NCBI RefSeq assembly: GCF_035953295.1
Contig: NZ_CP108370.1
Span: 7,735,001 to 7,799,000, forward strand
Direction of reading: 5' to 3'
DNA: 64,000 bases
Source: Streptomyces sp. NBC_01335
GTDB lineage: Bacteria; Actinomycetota; Actinomycetes; Streptomycetales; Streptomycetaceae
The translations under genes and the position numbers were made by a program. Of this stretch, positions 8,190 through 17,176 are shown one piece after another; the stretch's first letter is position 1; the number at the start of each line of letters is the position of its first letter. The notes under the pieces are model-generated. The model was not told where the DNA came from, did no database searches, and saw nothing but the letters and a program-made list of their open reading frames with translations.

Positions 8190-8776
8190 GGCGTCCCTCC
8201 CAGACAGGCGCGCAGCCGGATCAGCCCGTCCCGCAAGCGGGTCTTGACCGTGCCCAGCGGTACGGACAACGACTGCGCCACTTCCTTGTAGGTGAGTCCT
8301 CCGTAGTAGGCGAGGGCCACCGTCTCGCGTTGGATGTCGGTGAGCGCGTGCACGCAGCGGCGCACCCGCTGCCACTCCAGATGGGTCTCCACCTGCTCGG
8401 ACACGTCGTCGAAGGGGGGACAGGTGTTCAGCAGCGCCGCTCTTCGCTCGCGGTCCGCACCGGCCTGTGACGACCGCACGCGGTCCACCGCGCGGTGGTG
8501 CGCCAGGGTCATGATCCAGGTCATCGCGCTGCCGCGGTCGGGCTCGAACCGGCCGGACGTACGCCACACCTCGAGCAGCACGTCCTGGACCACCTCCTCC
8601 GACTGCGCCGGGTCCCTCAGAACCCGGTGGACCAGACCCATCACCGGCCCGGCGGTCCGGTCGTAGACACCGGTGAAGGCGTCCCGGTCCCCTTCGGCCG
8701 TCCAGAGCATCAGTTGGTCCAGATCGGGGCCGTCCGTCTGCTGCCCGGCTTCTCCTCCGCGATCGGCGGATTGCAC
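8186..8776 (-). CDS. sigK: ECF RNA polymerase sigma factor, SigK-like
   Basis: A 196-residue ECF sigma factor. Region 2 reads GLVHRVLRDPAQSEEVVQDVLLEVWRT, followed by RGSAMTWIMTLAHHRAVDRVR. Region 4 reads LTDIQRETVALAYYGGLTYKEVAQ and VPLGTVKTRLRDGLIRLR. The pairing with a downstream RskA-like anti-sigma is the standard SigK arrangement. Several starts are possible up to 8923. I choose the GTG at 8776 because GAGG lies 7 bases upstream and the length then fits the family; 8803 is an alternative. The 88-bp gap to the end of the sbnA-like gene probably contains its own promoter. Confidence 0.85.
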   Translation of the reverse strand: MQSADRGGEAGQQTDGPDLDQLMLWTAEGDRDAFTGVYDRTAGPVMGLVHRVLRDPAQSEEVVQDVLLEVWRTSGRFEPDRGSAMTWIMTLAHHRAVDRVRSSQAGADRERRAALLNTCPPFDDVSEQVETHLEWQRVRRCVHALTDIQRETVALAYYGGLTYKEVAQSLSVPLGTVKTRLRDGLIRLRACLGGTP

Positions 8777-8864
8777 CTGGATACCTCGCTGACCTGTCGA
8801 CACCGGTACGGAGACCGTCCGGGCGATACAAGCACTCCGTGGCTCCAGGGGCCATCCGGGTGCG

Positions 8865-9941
8865 TCAACGCGGTGAATCCATCGTCTGCCAGGGCGCTCC
8901 GTACGGCGACGGCGCACAGGCACGGCCGACCGGCTCGTGGTCGTCGGGGTGTGCCCGTCGTCGTGCGGTCCGCGGGGGCGGGCGTGTGGTGTCGAGCGGA
9001 CCGTCGCCGTAGAGGTCCTGGACCCAGTTGTCCTGGTACACGGTGTCGAGATAGCGCTCGCCGAGGTCGGGTGCGATGGCCACCGCGGTGAGGTCGGGCG
9101 TCCCGTGCCGCGCCAGCCAGGCGACCGCGCCGCTCACCACGGTGCCGGTGGAGCCGCCGAAGAGGAAGCCGCTCCGGGCCAGGCGGCGACAGGCGCGGAT
9201 CGTGTCCGCCTCCTCGACCCGCACCACCTCGTCCACGTACGACGCGTCCAGGAGCGGCGGGCGCATGCTCATGCCCAGCCCCGGGATCATCCGGCGGCCC
9301 GGGTCACCCCCGAACGCCACCGAGCCGACGGTGTCCACCGCGACGATCCGTACCGGGTGCTGCCGGTCCTGGAAGTACCGTGCGCACCCCATCAGCGTGC
9401 CCGCGGTCCCCGCTCCCACGAACAGGACGTCCAGGCGCGGGAAGGAGCGGGCGATCTCCGGAGCCGTGGTGCGGTAGTGCGCCCTCCAGTTGGCCGGGTT
9501 GGTGTACTGGCTCAGCCACACGTACCGGTCGTCGGAGGCGCACAGGCGCCGGACGTGGTCCAGCCGCGCGGCGAGGAAGCCGCCGCCGGTCTCCTGGCCG
9601 GCCACCAGCTGCACTTCGCCGCCCAGAGCCTCCATCATCAGCCGGGTGGTGAGGTTGCAGCGTGAGTCCGTCACACAGACGAACCGGTAGCCCTTGCTGG
9701 CCGCGATCATGCTCAGCGCGACGCCGAGGTTGCCGGAGGAGGACTCGACGAGCACGGAATCAGCCGTCAGGGTGCCGTCGCGTTCCGCCGACGCCACCAT
9801 CTCGGCGGCGGCCTTCAGCTTGATCGAGCCGGCGAAGTTGAAGCCCTCGCACTTGAGGAGCAACGCCTCCCCGAAGATCCGCTCGATGTCCACGTAGAGC
9901 TCCTCCTCGTCGAAGGCCTGAGGGACAGTGATGACCGACAC
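8865..9941 (-). CDS. sbnA: SbnA-like N-(2-amino-2-carboxyethyl)-L-glutamate synthase
   Basis: A 358-residue PLP enzyme of the cysteine synthase fold. The lysine of FNFAGSIKLKAA (Lys41) is the expected Schiff-base residue. SSSGNLGVALS replaces the classic SGNTG loop, and GGSTGTVVSG is the phosphate-binding loop. SbnA condenses O-phospho-L-serine with L-glutamate to give ACEGA, the first step to L-2,3-diaminopropionate. Pairing with an SbnB-like dehydrogenase 73 bp upstream supports SbnA rather than ordinary cysteine synthase. It is the last gene of the minus-strand operon. About 40 C-terminal residues beyond the fold are Arg/Pro-rich and look unconserved. Confidence 0.88.
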   Translation of the reverse strand: MSVITVPQAFDEEELYVDIERIFGEALLLKCEGFNFAGSIKLKAAAEMVASAERDGTLTADSVLVESSSGNLGVALSMIAASKGYRFVCVTDSRCNLTTRLMMEALGGEVQLVAGQETGGGFLAARLDHVRRLCASDDRYVWLSQYTNPANWRAHYRTTAPEIARSFPRLDVLFVGAGTAGTLMGCARYFQDRQHPVRIVAVDTVGSVAFGGDPGRRMIPGLGMSMRPPLLDASYVDEVVRVEEADTIRACRRLARSGFLFGGSTGTVVSGAVAWLARHGTPDLTAVAIAPDLGERYLDTVYQDNWVQDLYGDGPLDTTRPPPRTARRRAHPDDHEPVGRACAPSPYGAPWQTMDSPR

Positions 9942-10014
9942 GGTGAACTCCTCTTCGGGGCGTTTCCTGCGGGCTGTGCTGGGGCGGGCCGAATCCGGTG
10001 CGGGGCAGCCGCCT

Positions 10015-11085
10015 TCACCCGTAGCGGCTTCGTTCGTGGAAGAAGTCGTCGACGACCCGCAGCCGGCCGGAGTGGGCGACGCGGTCGTAGACGAAGCCGC
10101 CGACCGCGAGATCGAGCACGCCGAGGCCGAAAGGCGAGAAGACCGCCGGACGGTTCCTGGGTACGGTCACCCGCCCCGCCATCACGTCGTCCAGCGTGCC
10201 GTGCACGAAGTCCCGGTTGCCGGTGAGCTGTTCGGTCAGATGGGGAGAGGTGCCCGCCCTGAGACAGTGCTCGATGTCGTCGACGATGTTGGTCGAGGCC
10301 AGCAGGACCCGCGGGGCGAGATCGCGCAGCGACACGTGCAGGACCACGGGGTTGTGGTCGAACCACGCAGGATCGTCGACATGAGGTTCTCCGGCGACGG
10401 TCGCGAAGACCACGAGATCGCTGGTACGGATCAGGTCCTCCGGGGAGCGATGCACCGTGACGGGCGCGGCGCTGCCGGACTGTTCCACGTACAGCCGGAA
10501 TCCGGCCGCGCTGTCCGCGGAGACGTCGTACACCCCGATGTCGTCGAACGACCAGCCCGAGCCTTCGAGGAACGTATGGATGTAGCGGGCGATCAGACCG
10601 GTGCCGAAGAACCCGACGCGGGTGGGGCGTGGCCGGTCGCGGCTGAGCCGGTCGGCCGCCGAAGCGGCGGACGCGGCCGTTCTCGTGGCACTGATGATCG
10701 AGCTCTCCAGACAGGCGAACGGGTAACCCGTGGCGGGATCGTTGAGGATCAGCACGGCCGAGGCACGGGGAACGCCGGACCTCACGTTGGCCGGGAAGCT
10801 GGAGATCCACTTCAGTCCGTCCACCGGTGACTCACCACCGAGGGAGGCGGGCAGCGCGATCATCCGGGAAGCCGCACGGTCCGGGAAGCGGAGGAACGAG
10901 GAGGGCGGGTTCACCGTCCGGCCCGCACCGTGCAGCCGGTAGGCGGCCTCGACCACCTCCACGATCTCCTTCTCGCGGCCGTCGAGGGCACTTCGGACCT
11001 GGCTGCCGGGGATCACCGCGAACGAGGGCACGGTGACGTCCTCGGCCGTTGCGGATACGGGGGAGCCGGTGCGGTCGCTGTTCAT
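10015..11085 (-). CDS. sbnB: SbnB-like ACEGA dehydrogenase (2,3-diaminopropionate biosynthesis)
   Basis: A 356-residue protein of the ornithine cyclodeaminase/mu-crystallin fold. It has the entry segment GLKWISSFPANVRSGVPRAS, a Rossmann motif VGFFGTGLIARYIH and the late segment GLGVLDLAVGGFVYDRV. SbnB oxidatively hydrolyses ACEGA to L-2,3-diaminopropionate plus 2-oxoglutarate with NAD. The start at 11085 overlaps the stop of the oxygenase gene by 4 bp (ATGA). Together with the SbnA-like enzyme it provides a complete two-step route to diaminopropionate. Confidence 0.88.
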   Translation of the reverse strand: MNSDRTGSPVSATAEDVTVPSFAVIPGSQVRSALDGREKEIVEVVEAAYRLHGAGRTVNPPSSFLRFPDRAASRMIALPASLGGESPVDGLKWISSFPANVRSGVPRASAVLILNDPATGYPFACLESSIISATRTAASAASAADRLSRDRPRPTRVGFFGTGLIARYIHTFLEGSGWSFDDIGVYDVSADSAAGFRLYVEQSGSAAPVTVHRSPEDLIRTSDLVVFATVAGEPHVDDPAWFDHNPVVLHVSLRDLAPRVLLASTNIVDDIEHCLRAGTSPHLTEQLTGNRDFVHGTLDDVMAGRVTVPRNRPAVFSPFGLGVLDLAVGGFVYDRVAHSGRLRVVDDFFHERSRYG

Positions 11086-12089
11086 CGCGATCCCACCTCG
11101 ATCGTCTGCGAGCAGGTGTCCGGCCGGGTGGGCGAGGCCATCGCGACGACGACCTCGCGCGGTCCCTCGTAGGCCTCCCTGCTGTGCGCGGTACGGATGT
11201 TGTCCACGAGGAGCAGGTCACCGGCCTGCCACGGACGGCGCACGGTGTGCTCCTCGTAGACCGAGTTGATGAGCCGGACGACGTCCTCTCCGACGGCCTC
11301 GCCGCCGCCGTACCGCGTGTTGAACGGCAGGCCGTCGGGTCCGTACTCGTCGACGAGGTACTCGCGTACCTCGGGCGCGAGCGTCCACTCGTTCAGGAAG
11401 GCGATCTGGTTGGTCCAGCAGGGCCGCCCGTCGGCCGGGTGGCGCACCACGGCGCTGCGCCTCTGCGTGGTGCGCAGCCCTCCGTCGGGCTGCCAGGCGC
11501 AGGCGATCGCGTGGTCGTGGCAGTAGCGCTCCACCGCCTCGCGGTCGTCGGTGCCGAACGCCTCGGCCACGGTGGCTCCGACCTCGCCGTTGTAGTTACG
11601 GGTCAGGAGCCAGCCCTCCCGCTCGAACCGCGCGGTCAGCTCGCGCGGCAGGGCGCCGAGCACGGCCGACGCGTCGGCCAGGCCGGTGGCCCCGCCCGCG
11701 GTGGGCTCCGAAAGGCAGGCGAAGAGCAGGAGGCCGGGGAAGCCGATGGCGTAGCTCAGTTCGTGATGCATGCACATCGGCTGGTTCGGCGGCCAGGGGG
11801 AGGACGAGTGGACGCCGGGGGAGTAGGTCCGCCTGGGGGCGAAGGTCTCCCGTTCCGTCACCGGTTCTGCGGCCAGTCGGCCGAGGACCGCGGCGACGCC
11901 GTCCGTGTCGTGCAGGCCCAAGCCGCGGACCAGGACGGCCCCGTGTTCGTCGAGTGCGGCGCGCAGCCCGTCCCGGGCTCCGGCCGCCCAGTCCGCCGGG
12001 TCGCCGGCGGCCTGGACCCGCAGCATCGCGGGCCGGCCCGGTTCCCGTTCCGGATCGGCCGGGGCGGTGGCCGTTTCCATGGAAGTCAT
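11082..12089 (-). CDS. TauD/TfdA-family Fe(II)/2-oxoglutarate oxygenase, SyrP-like
   Basis: A 335-residue non-haem iron oxygenase. The facial triad is visible as MHHEL (His-x-Glu) and the distal His of VDNIRTAHSRE, with the 2-oxoglutarate Arg probably in YEGPREVV. Segments PNQPMCMHHELSYA and LLFACLSEPTAGGATGLADASAVL match SyrP-type enzymes, which act on aminoacyl groups held on NRPS carrier domains. It sits between the NRPS (27 bp upstream) and sbnB (4-bp overlap), so it is part of the pathway. Its exact reaction is unclear, because beta-hydroxylation of diaminopropionate would give an unstable hemiaminal. Desaturation or action on a different residue are alternatives. Confidence 0.82.
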   Translation of the reverse strand: MTSMETATAPADPEREPGRPAMLRVQAAGDPADWAAGARDGLRAALDEHGAVLVRGLGLHDTDGVAAVLGRLAAEPVTERETFAPRRTYSPGVHSSSPWPPNQPMCMHHELSYAIGFPGLLLFACLSEPTAGGATGLADASAVLGALPRELTARFEREGWLLTRNYNGEVGATVAEAFGTDDREAVERYCHDHAIACAWQPDGGLRTTQRRSAVVRHPADGRPCWTNQIAFLNEWTLAPEVREYLVDEYGPDGLPFNTRYGGGEAVGEDVVRLINSVYEEHTVRRPWQAGDLLLVDNIRTAHSREAYEGPREVVVAMASPTRPDTCSQTIEVGSR

Positions 12090-12116
12090 CGTGATCTCCT
12101 CAGGGTTGTGATCGGT

Positions 12117-14633
12117 TCACGAGGTGGAACGCGCGTCGACGCAGGAGGCGAGTTCGGTGAGTACGGGGTGACGGACCAGGTCCCCCAGCGACACCTCCCG
12201 GTCCAGGGAGACCGCCACCCTGACCGCCGACAGTGAAGTGCCTCCGCGGTCGAAGAAGTTGTCGTGTCTGCCCACGCGCTTCCGGGGGACCCCGAGCACG
12301 TCGGCCCAGACCGCTGCCAGACGTCGCTCGGTGGGAGTGCGGGGCAGGTCGTCGTTCTCGGCCGTGTCGGTCCGGTCCGATTCGGCAGCCCGTCCGGCCA
12401 GTTCCCGGCGGTCGGTCTTCCCGTTGGCGGTCAGCGGCAGCGTCTCCTGCCAGTGGAACGCCGACGGAAGCATGTACGCGGGCAGCGTGGCGCCGAGCCG
12501 GCTCCGCAGCACGTCGGCCCGCAGGGGGTGCGCACCGGTGTAGAAAGCGGTCAGATGCCGCCCCGGACCGGGCCGTTCGGCGACCACCACGGCGCCGTCG
12601 CGCACACCGGGTGTCCGCAGCAGAGCGTTCTCGATCTCACCGGTCTCGATCCGGAACCCCCGGATCTTGACCTGTGAGTCCCTGCGCCCGAGGAACTCCA
12701 GTTGCCCGTCGGGGAGCCAGCGGCCGTAGTCCCCACCCAGATGGAGCCGCTCGCCGGCGTGGTAGGGATCCGGCAGGAAGACGGCACTCGTCCGGTCCGG
12801 GTCGTTGACGTACCCCCGGCCGACACAGATTCCGGCGAAAGCTATGGCACCCGGCGCCCCCAGCGGTACCGGGGAGAGGTGCTCGTCCAGGAGATAGACG
12901 CGTACGTTGGCGACCGGACGGCCGAGCGGCACACGCGCAGCGTCCGGCACCCGGTCCATGACCGCGTGGTTGGTGTCGTCGGACGTCTCGGTCAGACCGT
13001 AGGCGTTGACCAGCGTCGTTCCGGGCACGGTGGTGAACCAGCGCTGGACGAGGCCCTTCTTCAGGGCTTCGCCGGTGACCGACACACAGCGCAGGTCGGG
13101 CAGTTCGCGCGCGTGCCGTTCCAGGAAGGCCAGGACGGCGTCGAGGTAGGACGGAACCATCTGCAGGACACCGACCCTGCCGTCCGCCAGGGTGTCGACG
13201 AACCGGCGGACGTCCAGGATCGCTTCCTGCCCCACCAGCAGGGTGCGTCCGCCCGTCAGCAGGGCCGACAGAAGCTGCCACACGGAGATGTCGAAGCACT
13301 GGGGTGCCGTCTGGGCGACCACGTCGCCCTCCCCGATCCCCAGGTCGTCGATCTTCGCGAGGAGATGGTTGAGCATGCCCGCGTGCTCCACCATCGCTCC
13401 CTTGGGCTCCCCGGTGGAGCCCGAGGTGAAGATGACGTAGGCGAGATCGTCCGGTCCGACCGGTACGCGGGGATCGGAGTCCTCGCGGTTCTCCTCGCAG
13501 AGCGTGTCTATGAACGACGTACGGACCCCTGTCAGGGACGTGACGGCGTCGTCGAGCGTGGTGCTGGTGCTGGTGCTGGTGCTGGTGCTGGTGCTTGTGC
13601 TTGTGCCGGGGTCGGTGAGCACCAGGCCGCAGTCGGCGCGGGCGAGCATGGAGGCGATGCGGTCGGCGGGGAAGTCCGGCTCGACGGGCAGGTAGACGCC
13701 GCCGGCCTTGAGGATCGCGAGGACCGAGGTCAGCCAGTTCAGGTTCCGTTCGGTCACCACGGCGACGACGTCCTGCCGGTCGAGCCCCGAGTCCAGCAGG
13801 GCGTGTGCGAGCCGGTTGGCGCGGTGGTCGAGCTCCTGGTAGGTACACCGCCTGTCACCGTGAACGGCCGCGACCCTGTCCGGGTGCGTGCGCGCCCGCT
13901 GGGCGAAGAGCTCGTGGACGCGCAGGCCGGGCAGTTCCCGGTGGGGCCCCGCGAGCCCGTCGACCTGATGACGGAGTTCCTCGGACGACAGCAGACTCTG
14001 CCGCCCGTGCGCCGCGTCGGGGTCCGCCGCGATCAGTCCGAGCGCGGCGAGGTGGTAACCGGCGATCCTTCTCGCGTACGCCTCGTCGAGAACCTCGGTG
14101 CTGTAGAGCAGCCGGAGCACGTACGCGCCGTCGCGACGGACCAGCGCCACCCGCAGCACGGCCTTCCGCGCAGGTCCACCACCGCCCGTCGGATCGAACA
14201 CCACTTCGGGCGGGGTGGCCGGGAGGCCCAGCTCCGCGCGGAGGGCGTCGACCGGAAAGTCCTGGTGGGCCAGCAGCTCCGACTCCGTACGGTCCGCGTG
14301 CCGCACCAGCTCCCGCCACGTGGCGCAGCCGGTCGACAGCCGGCACGGCAGCGGACCGGAGGCCGCGGCTGCCACGAAGCCGGTGGTGACGTCGGGTTCC
14401 CCGGTCAGCGCGGCCAGCACCTTGGCGTGGGCGGCCAGGACGGGAGAGGCGGGGCGGACCCCCATCGACGTCGTCAGCCGGTCCAGTTCGGTCACGAGCG
14501 CCGCCGGTACGGCAGTCTCGACCACCGAGGTGCCGGGCACCGGATCGCGGGTCCACCGCGCCAGTGAGGTGGTTCCTCCGGCGGTGAGCACATCGCGCCA
14601 GTAATCCGAAGGGGTGCGTGTCGACGTGTTCAT
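12117..14633 (-). CDS. NRPS: half-condensation, adenylation, carrier protein
   Basis: An 838-residue synthetase. Residues 1 to about 235 resemble only the second half of a condensation domain (DYWRDVL ... ELLAHQDFPVDALRAELGL); the HHxxxDG half is missing. A full adenylation domain follows, with YVIFTSGSTGEPKGAMVEH (A3), FDISVWQ (A4), NAYGLTETSDD (A5), LHLGGDYGRWLPDGQLEFLGRR (A7/A8 region) and LPLTANGKTDRREL (A10). The carrier domain is DNFFDRGGTSLSAV, with its pantetheinyl Ser. By eye, the specificity positions read roughly D-I-W-Q-S-T-A-D-K. A Thr-Ser repeat is inserted between A2 and A3. The ATG at 14633 overlaps the upstream stop (ATGA) and has a GAGGAGG ribosome site. It probably loads diaminopropionate. 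Confidence 0.88.
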   Translation of the reverse strand: MNTSTRTPSDYWRDVLTAGGTTSLARWTRDPVPGTSVVETAVPAALVTELDRLTTSMGVRPASPVLAAHAKVLAALTGEPDVTTGFVAAAASGPLPCRLSTGCATWRELVRHADRTESELLAHQDFPVDALRAELGLPATPPEVVFDPTGGGGPARKAVLRVALVRRDGAYVLRLLYSTEVLDEAYARRIAGYHLAALGLIAADPDAAHGRQSLLSSEELRHQVDGLAGPHRELPGLRVHELFAQRARTHPDRVAAVHGDRRCTYQELDHRANRLAHALLDSGLDRQDVVAVVTERNLNWLTSVLAILKAGGVYLPVEPDFPADRIASMLARADCGLVLTDPGTSTSTSTSTSTSTSTTLDDAVTSLTGVRTSFIDTLCEENREDSDPRVPVGPDDLAYVIFTSGSTGEPKGAMVEHAGMLNHLLAKIDDLGIGEGDVVAQTAPQCFDISVWQLLSALLTGGRTLLVGQEAILDVRRFVDTLADGRVGVLQMVPSYLDAVLAFLERHARELPDLRCVSVTGEALKKGLVQRWFTTVPGTTLVNAYGLTETSDDTNHAVMDRVPDAARVPLGRPVANVRVYLLDEHLSPVPLGAPGAIAFAGICVGRGYVNDPDRTSAVFLPDPYHAGERLHLGGDYGRWLPDGQLEFLGRRDSQVKIRGFRIETGEIENALLRTPGVRDGAVVVAERPGPGRHLTAFYTGAHPLRADVLRSRLGATLPAYMLPSAFHWQETLPLTANGKTDRRELAGRAAESDRTDTAENDDLPRTPTERRLAAVWADVLGVPRKRVGRHDNFFDRGGTSLSAVRVAVSLDREVSLGDLVRHPVLTELASCVDARSTS
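13561..13605. repeat. Hexamer microsatellite inside the adenylation domain
   Basis: Five GTGCTG and two GTGCTT units on the plus strand encode an alternating Thr-Ser run on the minus strand, in the loop between core motifs A2 and A3. Length changes by whole hexamers keep the frame, so this is a potential variable linker. Confidence 0.85.
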
Positions 14634-17176
14634 CGTGTCGCCTCCTCGCCCCGGGCGGTTGCCCGGTCGATCCGAGTGGCCGGATTTCCACCCCACCGGG
14701 CGTTCTCCGGCACCGACTCCCCCTTCATCAGGAAGGAATCCGGAGCGAGTACCGCTCCGTCGCCGATCGTGACGCCGTAGTGCACGAAGGCTCCGACCCC
14801 GAGCGTGCAGCGGGAGCCGATGGTGGTGCGGTCGGACTTGAAGGTGCCGTCCTCCTGCGAGTGACACTGGACGACACTGCCGGTGTTGAGCGCGGAGCCG
14901 TCCCCGATGGTGACCATCGTCCGCTCCGTCAGGAAGCAGCCGTCGTCGAAGACCCGGCGTCCGATCCGCACCCCCAGCAGCCGCCAGATCAGCCCCTTGA
15001 AGGGCGTTCCGTCGAAAGTCTTGAGGAACAGTTCCGACGGCACCTTCCAGAAGCGTTCACGCCGCCAGAAGCGGCGGTCGTAGATCGAGCAGAAGAGCGG
15101 GCCCGGCGGGTGGGAGGACGTGACCGCGCGTTCCACGAGGACGAAGTACGCGGCACTGACGAGCAGGACCAGGACGTTGCCCAGCGCGACAGCCGCGGCG
15201 CCGACCGACGTGTAGAGCTCGGCCGAACCCGAGACGACCAGGGTGACCAGGAACGCGTAGACCCACCTGACCACCAGGTACAGCCCCATGGTGCCCGCGT
15301 TGTGCCTGTTCTTGGCGGCCAGACCGGTGCGTAGCTCCGCGCCGGACTTCATGAGGTCGAAGCTGCTGTCGCGCTGGACCGACCTGGGTATCTCGAAGCT
15401 GGGCGAGCCCAGGAGGCCGACTCCTTCCCGGATCCTTCCGTCCACCGGGACCATGACCTTGGTCGCCAGCAGGCAGTCGGCCCCCGTTCGGCCCCGGGAG
15501 GGGTAGGCGATCCTGTTGCCGAGGAAGTTCTGCGGTCCGATCGCGGTGCGGGAGACGCGGAAGGACGTGCTGGAGAACTCGGCGTTGTTGATCGACAGCC
15601 CGTCGGCGACCATCGTCCCCGCCCCGACCGTACTCAGATAGGGCGTCTCGTGCTTCACCTCGGTCCCGAAGTTCGATCCCGTCTGCTCCACCCGGGAGAG
15701 GTCGTAACCGAGCAGACGAAGGTAGGGGACCACGGCGGAACTGTCGCCGAACAGGCGCGTGAGGAAGGGCCGGTTGGTCAGCAGGGTGATCGCCCGGTGC
15801 ACCCCGTAGTGGAAGCCGTAGAGAGGATAGACCCTGTCCGGCGTGATGGTCCGGGCGAGCAGCCGGGGGACGGCGGCGAGTACGAGGAAGCCGAGCGGCA
15901 TGATCACGAAGAGCAGTACGAAGGAGATGGCCAGGGCGTCGCGGTAGAACACCCATGTCGTGAGGATCGAGGGACCCGGTTCCAGCACGGCGGAGAGCTG
16001 CGGGGCCTCGGCGAGCAGAATGCCGATGCCTCCGACGGCCAGCGGCAGGTACACCAGCAGCGCGGTCAGCAACTGCGTGACGCTGTGGAGCTGCCTGCGT
16101 ACGGCGCCACAGGGCACGGGTTCCACCACCGGGTACTCCCGGTCGGCGCGCCGCGCCGGTGAGCCGTGCCAGGACTCACCGGCGGGTACCCGCTGCCCGC
16201 TGTGGAGGGCGGACGCGTGGGCCAGCCGGGCGCCGTCGCCGAGGGACGTACCGATGTCGAGCACCGAGGCCTCGGCGACGACCACGTCCTTCCCGAGCGA
16301 CACGGTGCCGGTCTCGATGACGCCCCCGTGGGCGCGATAGCCGGTGAAGAAGGAGTCCTTGCGGATGACCGTGGAGTCACCGACGGACAGCAGGTCGGTA
16401 CAGAGGGGCACATGACGGGAGAGGACCGTGACGCCCGACCCGATCCGCGCGCCCAGCGCCCTGAGATAGAGCGTGTAGAGCGGCGACCCGACGAAGAGGA
16501 CGAGCGGATCCGAACGGACGAGTGTCTTGACGACCCAGAGACGGAAGTACGCCAGGCTCCAGATGCGGATCCGTTGCGGCTTCCAGTGCCCCACGAGGGC
16601 CCACTTGACGAGTATCGGGGCGACCGACAGCCCGACGAACACCGCGCCGCCGAAGGCGACTGAACGGAGGTACACGTCGAGCGCGCCGGTTCCGGCGGAT
16701 ATCCACTCGTAGCCGTGGACACCGACGAACGCGACGAGGAACGAGTAGACGAGGAAGGTCAGCAACTGCATCGCCCCGCACAGGACGTACCTCGCCCTGC
16801 CCGAGGGAGCCGCCGGCGCAGGGGCGGACGGTGCGAGGGCGGGGGCCGACGGCTCGACGGGTGCGGGGGGAGCGGTGGCCGTCAGAGCGAGGGCCAGATT
16901 CCGGACGGTGCTGTGCTCGTAGACGTCGCGGATGGAGACCGGCGGCAGGTCCGCGCACTTTCTGACCCGCGCGCAGAAATGAGCCATCACCAGAGAGTCG
17001 GCACCAAGGTCCTTGAAGAAGTGACTGTCGGCCGGCACTTGATCGAGTCGCATGACGTCGGCGAGCACGTCCGCGAAGGCCGCTTCGGCGCGGGCAACCG
17101 GTTCGGTGGGGTGCCCGTGCCGGGCAGGGGCTCCCTCGGTGGGCGGCGACGAAGCGGCAAGCTGCGTTCCGGTCAT
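14630..17176 (-). CDS. Pls/PosA-type membrane peptide polymerase with N-terminal carrier domain
   Basis: An 848-residue membrane protein. A carrier domain (about residues 35-105, FFKDLGADSLVMAHF with the pantetheinyl Ser) and an Ala/Pro linker lead into the NRPS terminal module of epsilon-poly-L-lysine synthetase type (Pls/PosA). Three pairs of transmembrane helices alternate with left-handed beta-helix, acyltransferase-like domains (for example RIGSGVTVLSRHVPLCTD, VKHETPYLSTVGAGTMVADG, RTTIGSRCTLGVGAFVHYGV). In Pls these tandem domains form the isopeptide bonds that make the polymer. Here no adenylation domain is attached; it is on the next gene, overlapping by 4 bp. Start 17176 was chosen over 17206 for its GAGGGA ribosome site. 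First gene of the operon. Confidence 0.85.
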   Translation of the reverse strand: MTGTQLAASSPPTEGAPARHGHPTEPVARAEAAFADVLADVMRLDQVPADSHFFKDLGADSLVMAHFCARVRKCADLPPVSIRDVYEHSTVRNLALALTATAPPAPVEPSAPALAPSAPAPAAPSGRARYVLCGAMQLLTFLVYSFLVAFVGVHGYEWISAGTGALDVYLRSVAFGGAVFVGLSVAPILVKWALVGHWKPQRIRIWSLAYFRLWVVKTLVRSDPLVLFVGSPLYTLYLRALGARIGSGVTVLSRHVPLCTDLLSVGDSTVIRKDSFFTGYRAHGGVIETGTVSLGKDVVVAEASVLDIGTSLGDGARLAHASALHSGQRVPAGESWHGSPARRADREYPVVEPVPCGAVRRQLHSVTQLLTALLVYLPLAVGGIGILLAEAPQLSAVLEPGPSILTTWVFYRDALAISFVLLFVIMPLGFLVLAAVPRLLARTITPDRVYPLYGFHYGVHRAITLLTNRPFLTRLFGDSSAVVPYLRLLGYDLSRVEQTGSNFGTEVKHETPYLSTVGAGTMVADGLSINNAEFSSTSFRVSRTAIGPQNFLGNRIAYPSRGRTGADCLLATKVMVPVDGRIREGVGLLGSPSFEIPRSVQRDSSFDLMKSGAELRTGLAAKNRHNAGTMGLYLVVRWVYAFLVTLVVSGSAELYTSVGAAAVALGNVLVLLVSAAYFVLVERAVTSSHPPGPLFCSIYDRRFWRRERFWKVPSELFLKTFDGTPFKGLIWRLLGVRIGRRVFDDGCFLTERTMVTIGDGSALNTGSVVQCHSQEDGTFKSDRTTIGSRCTLGVGAFVHYGVTIGDGAVLAPDSFLMKGESVPENARWGGNPATRIDRATARGEEATR

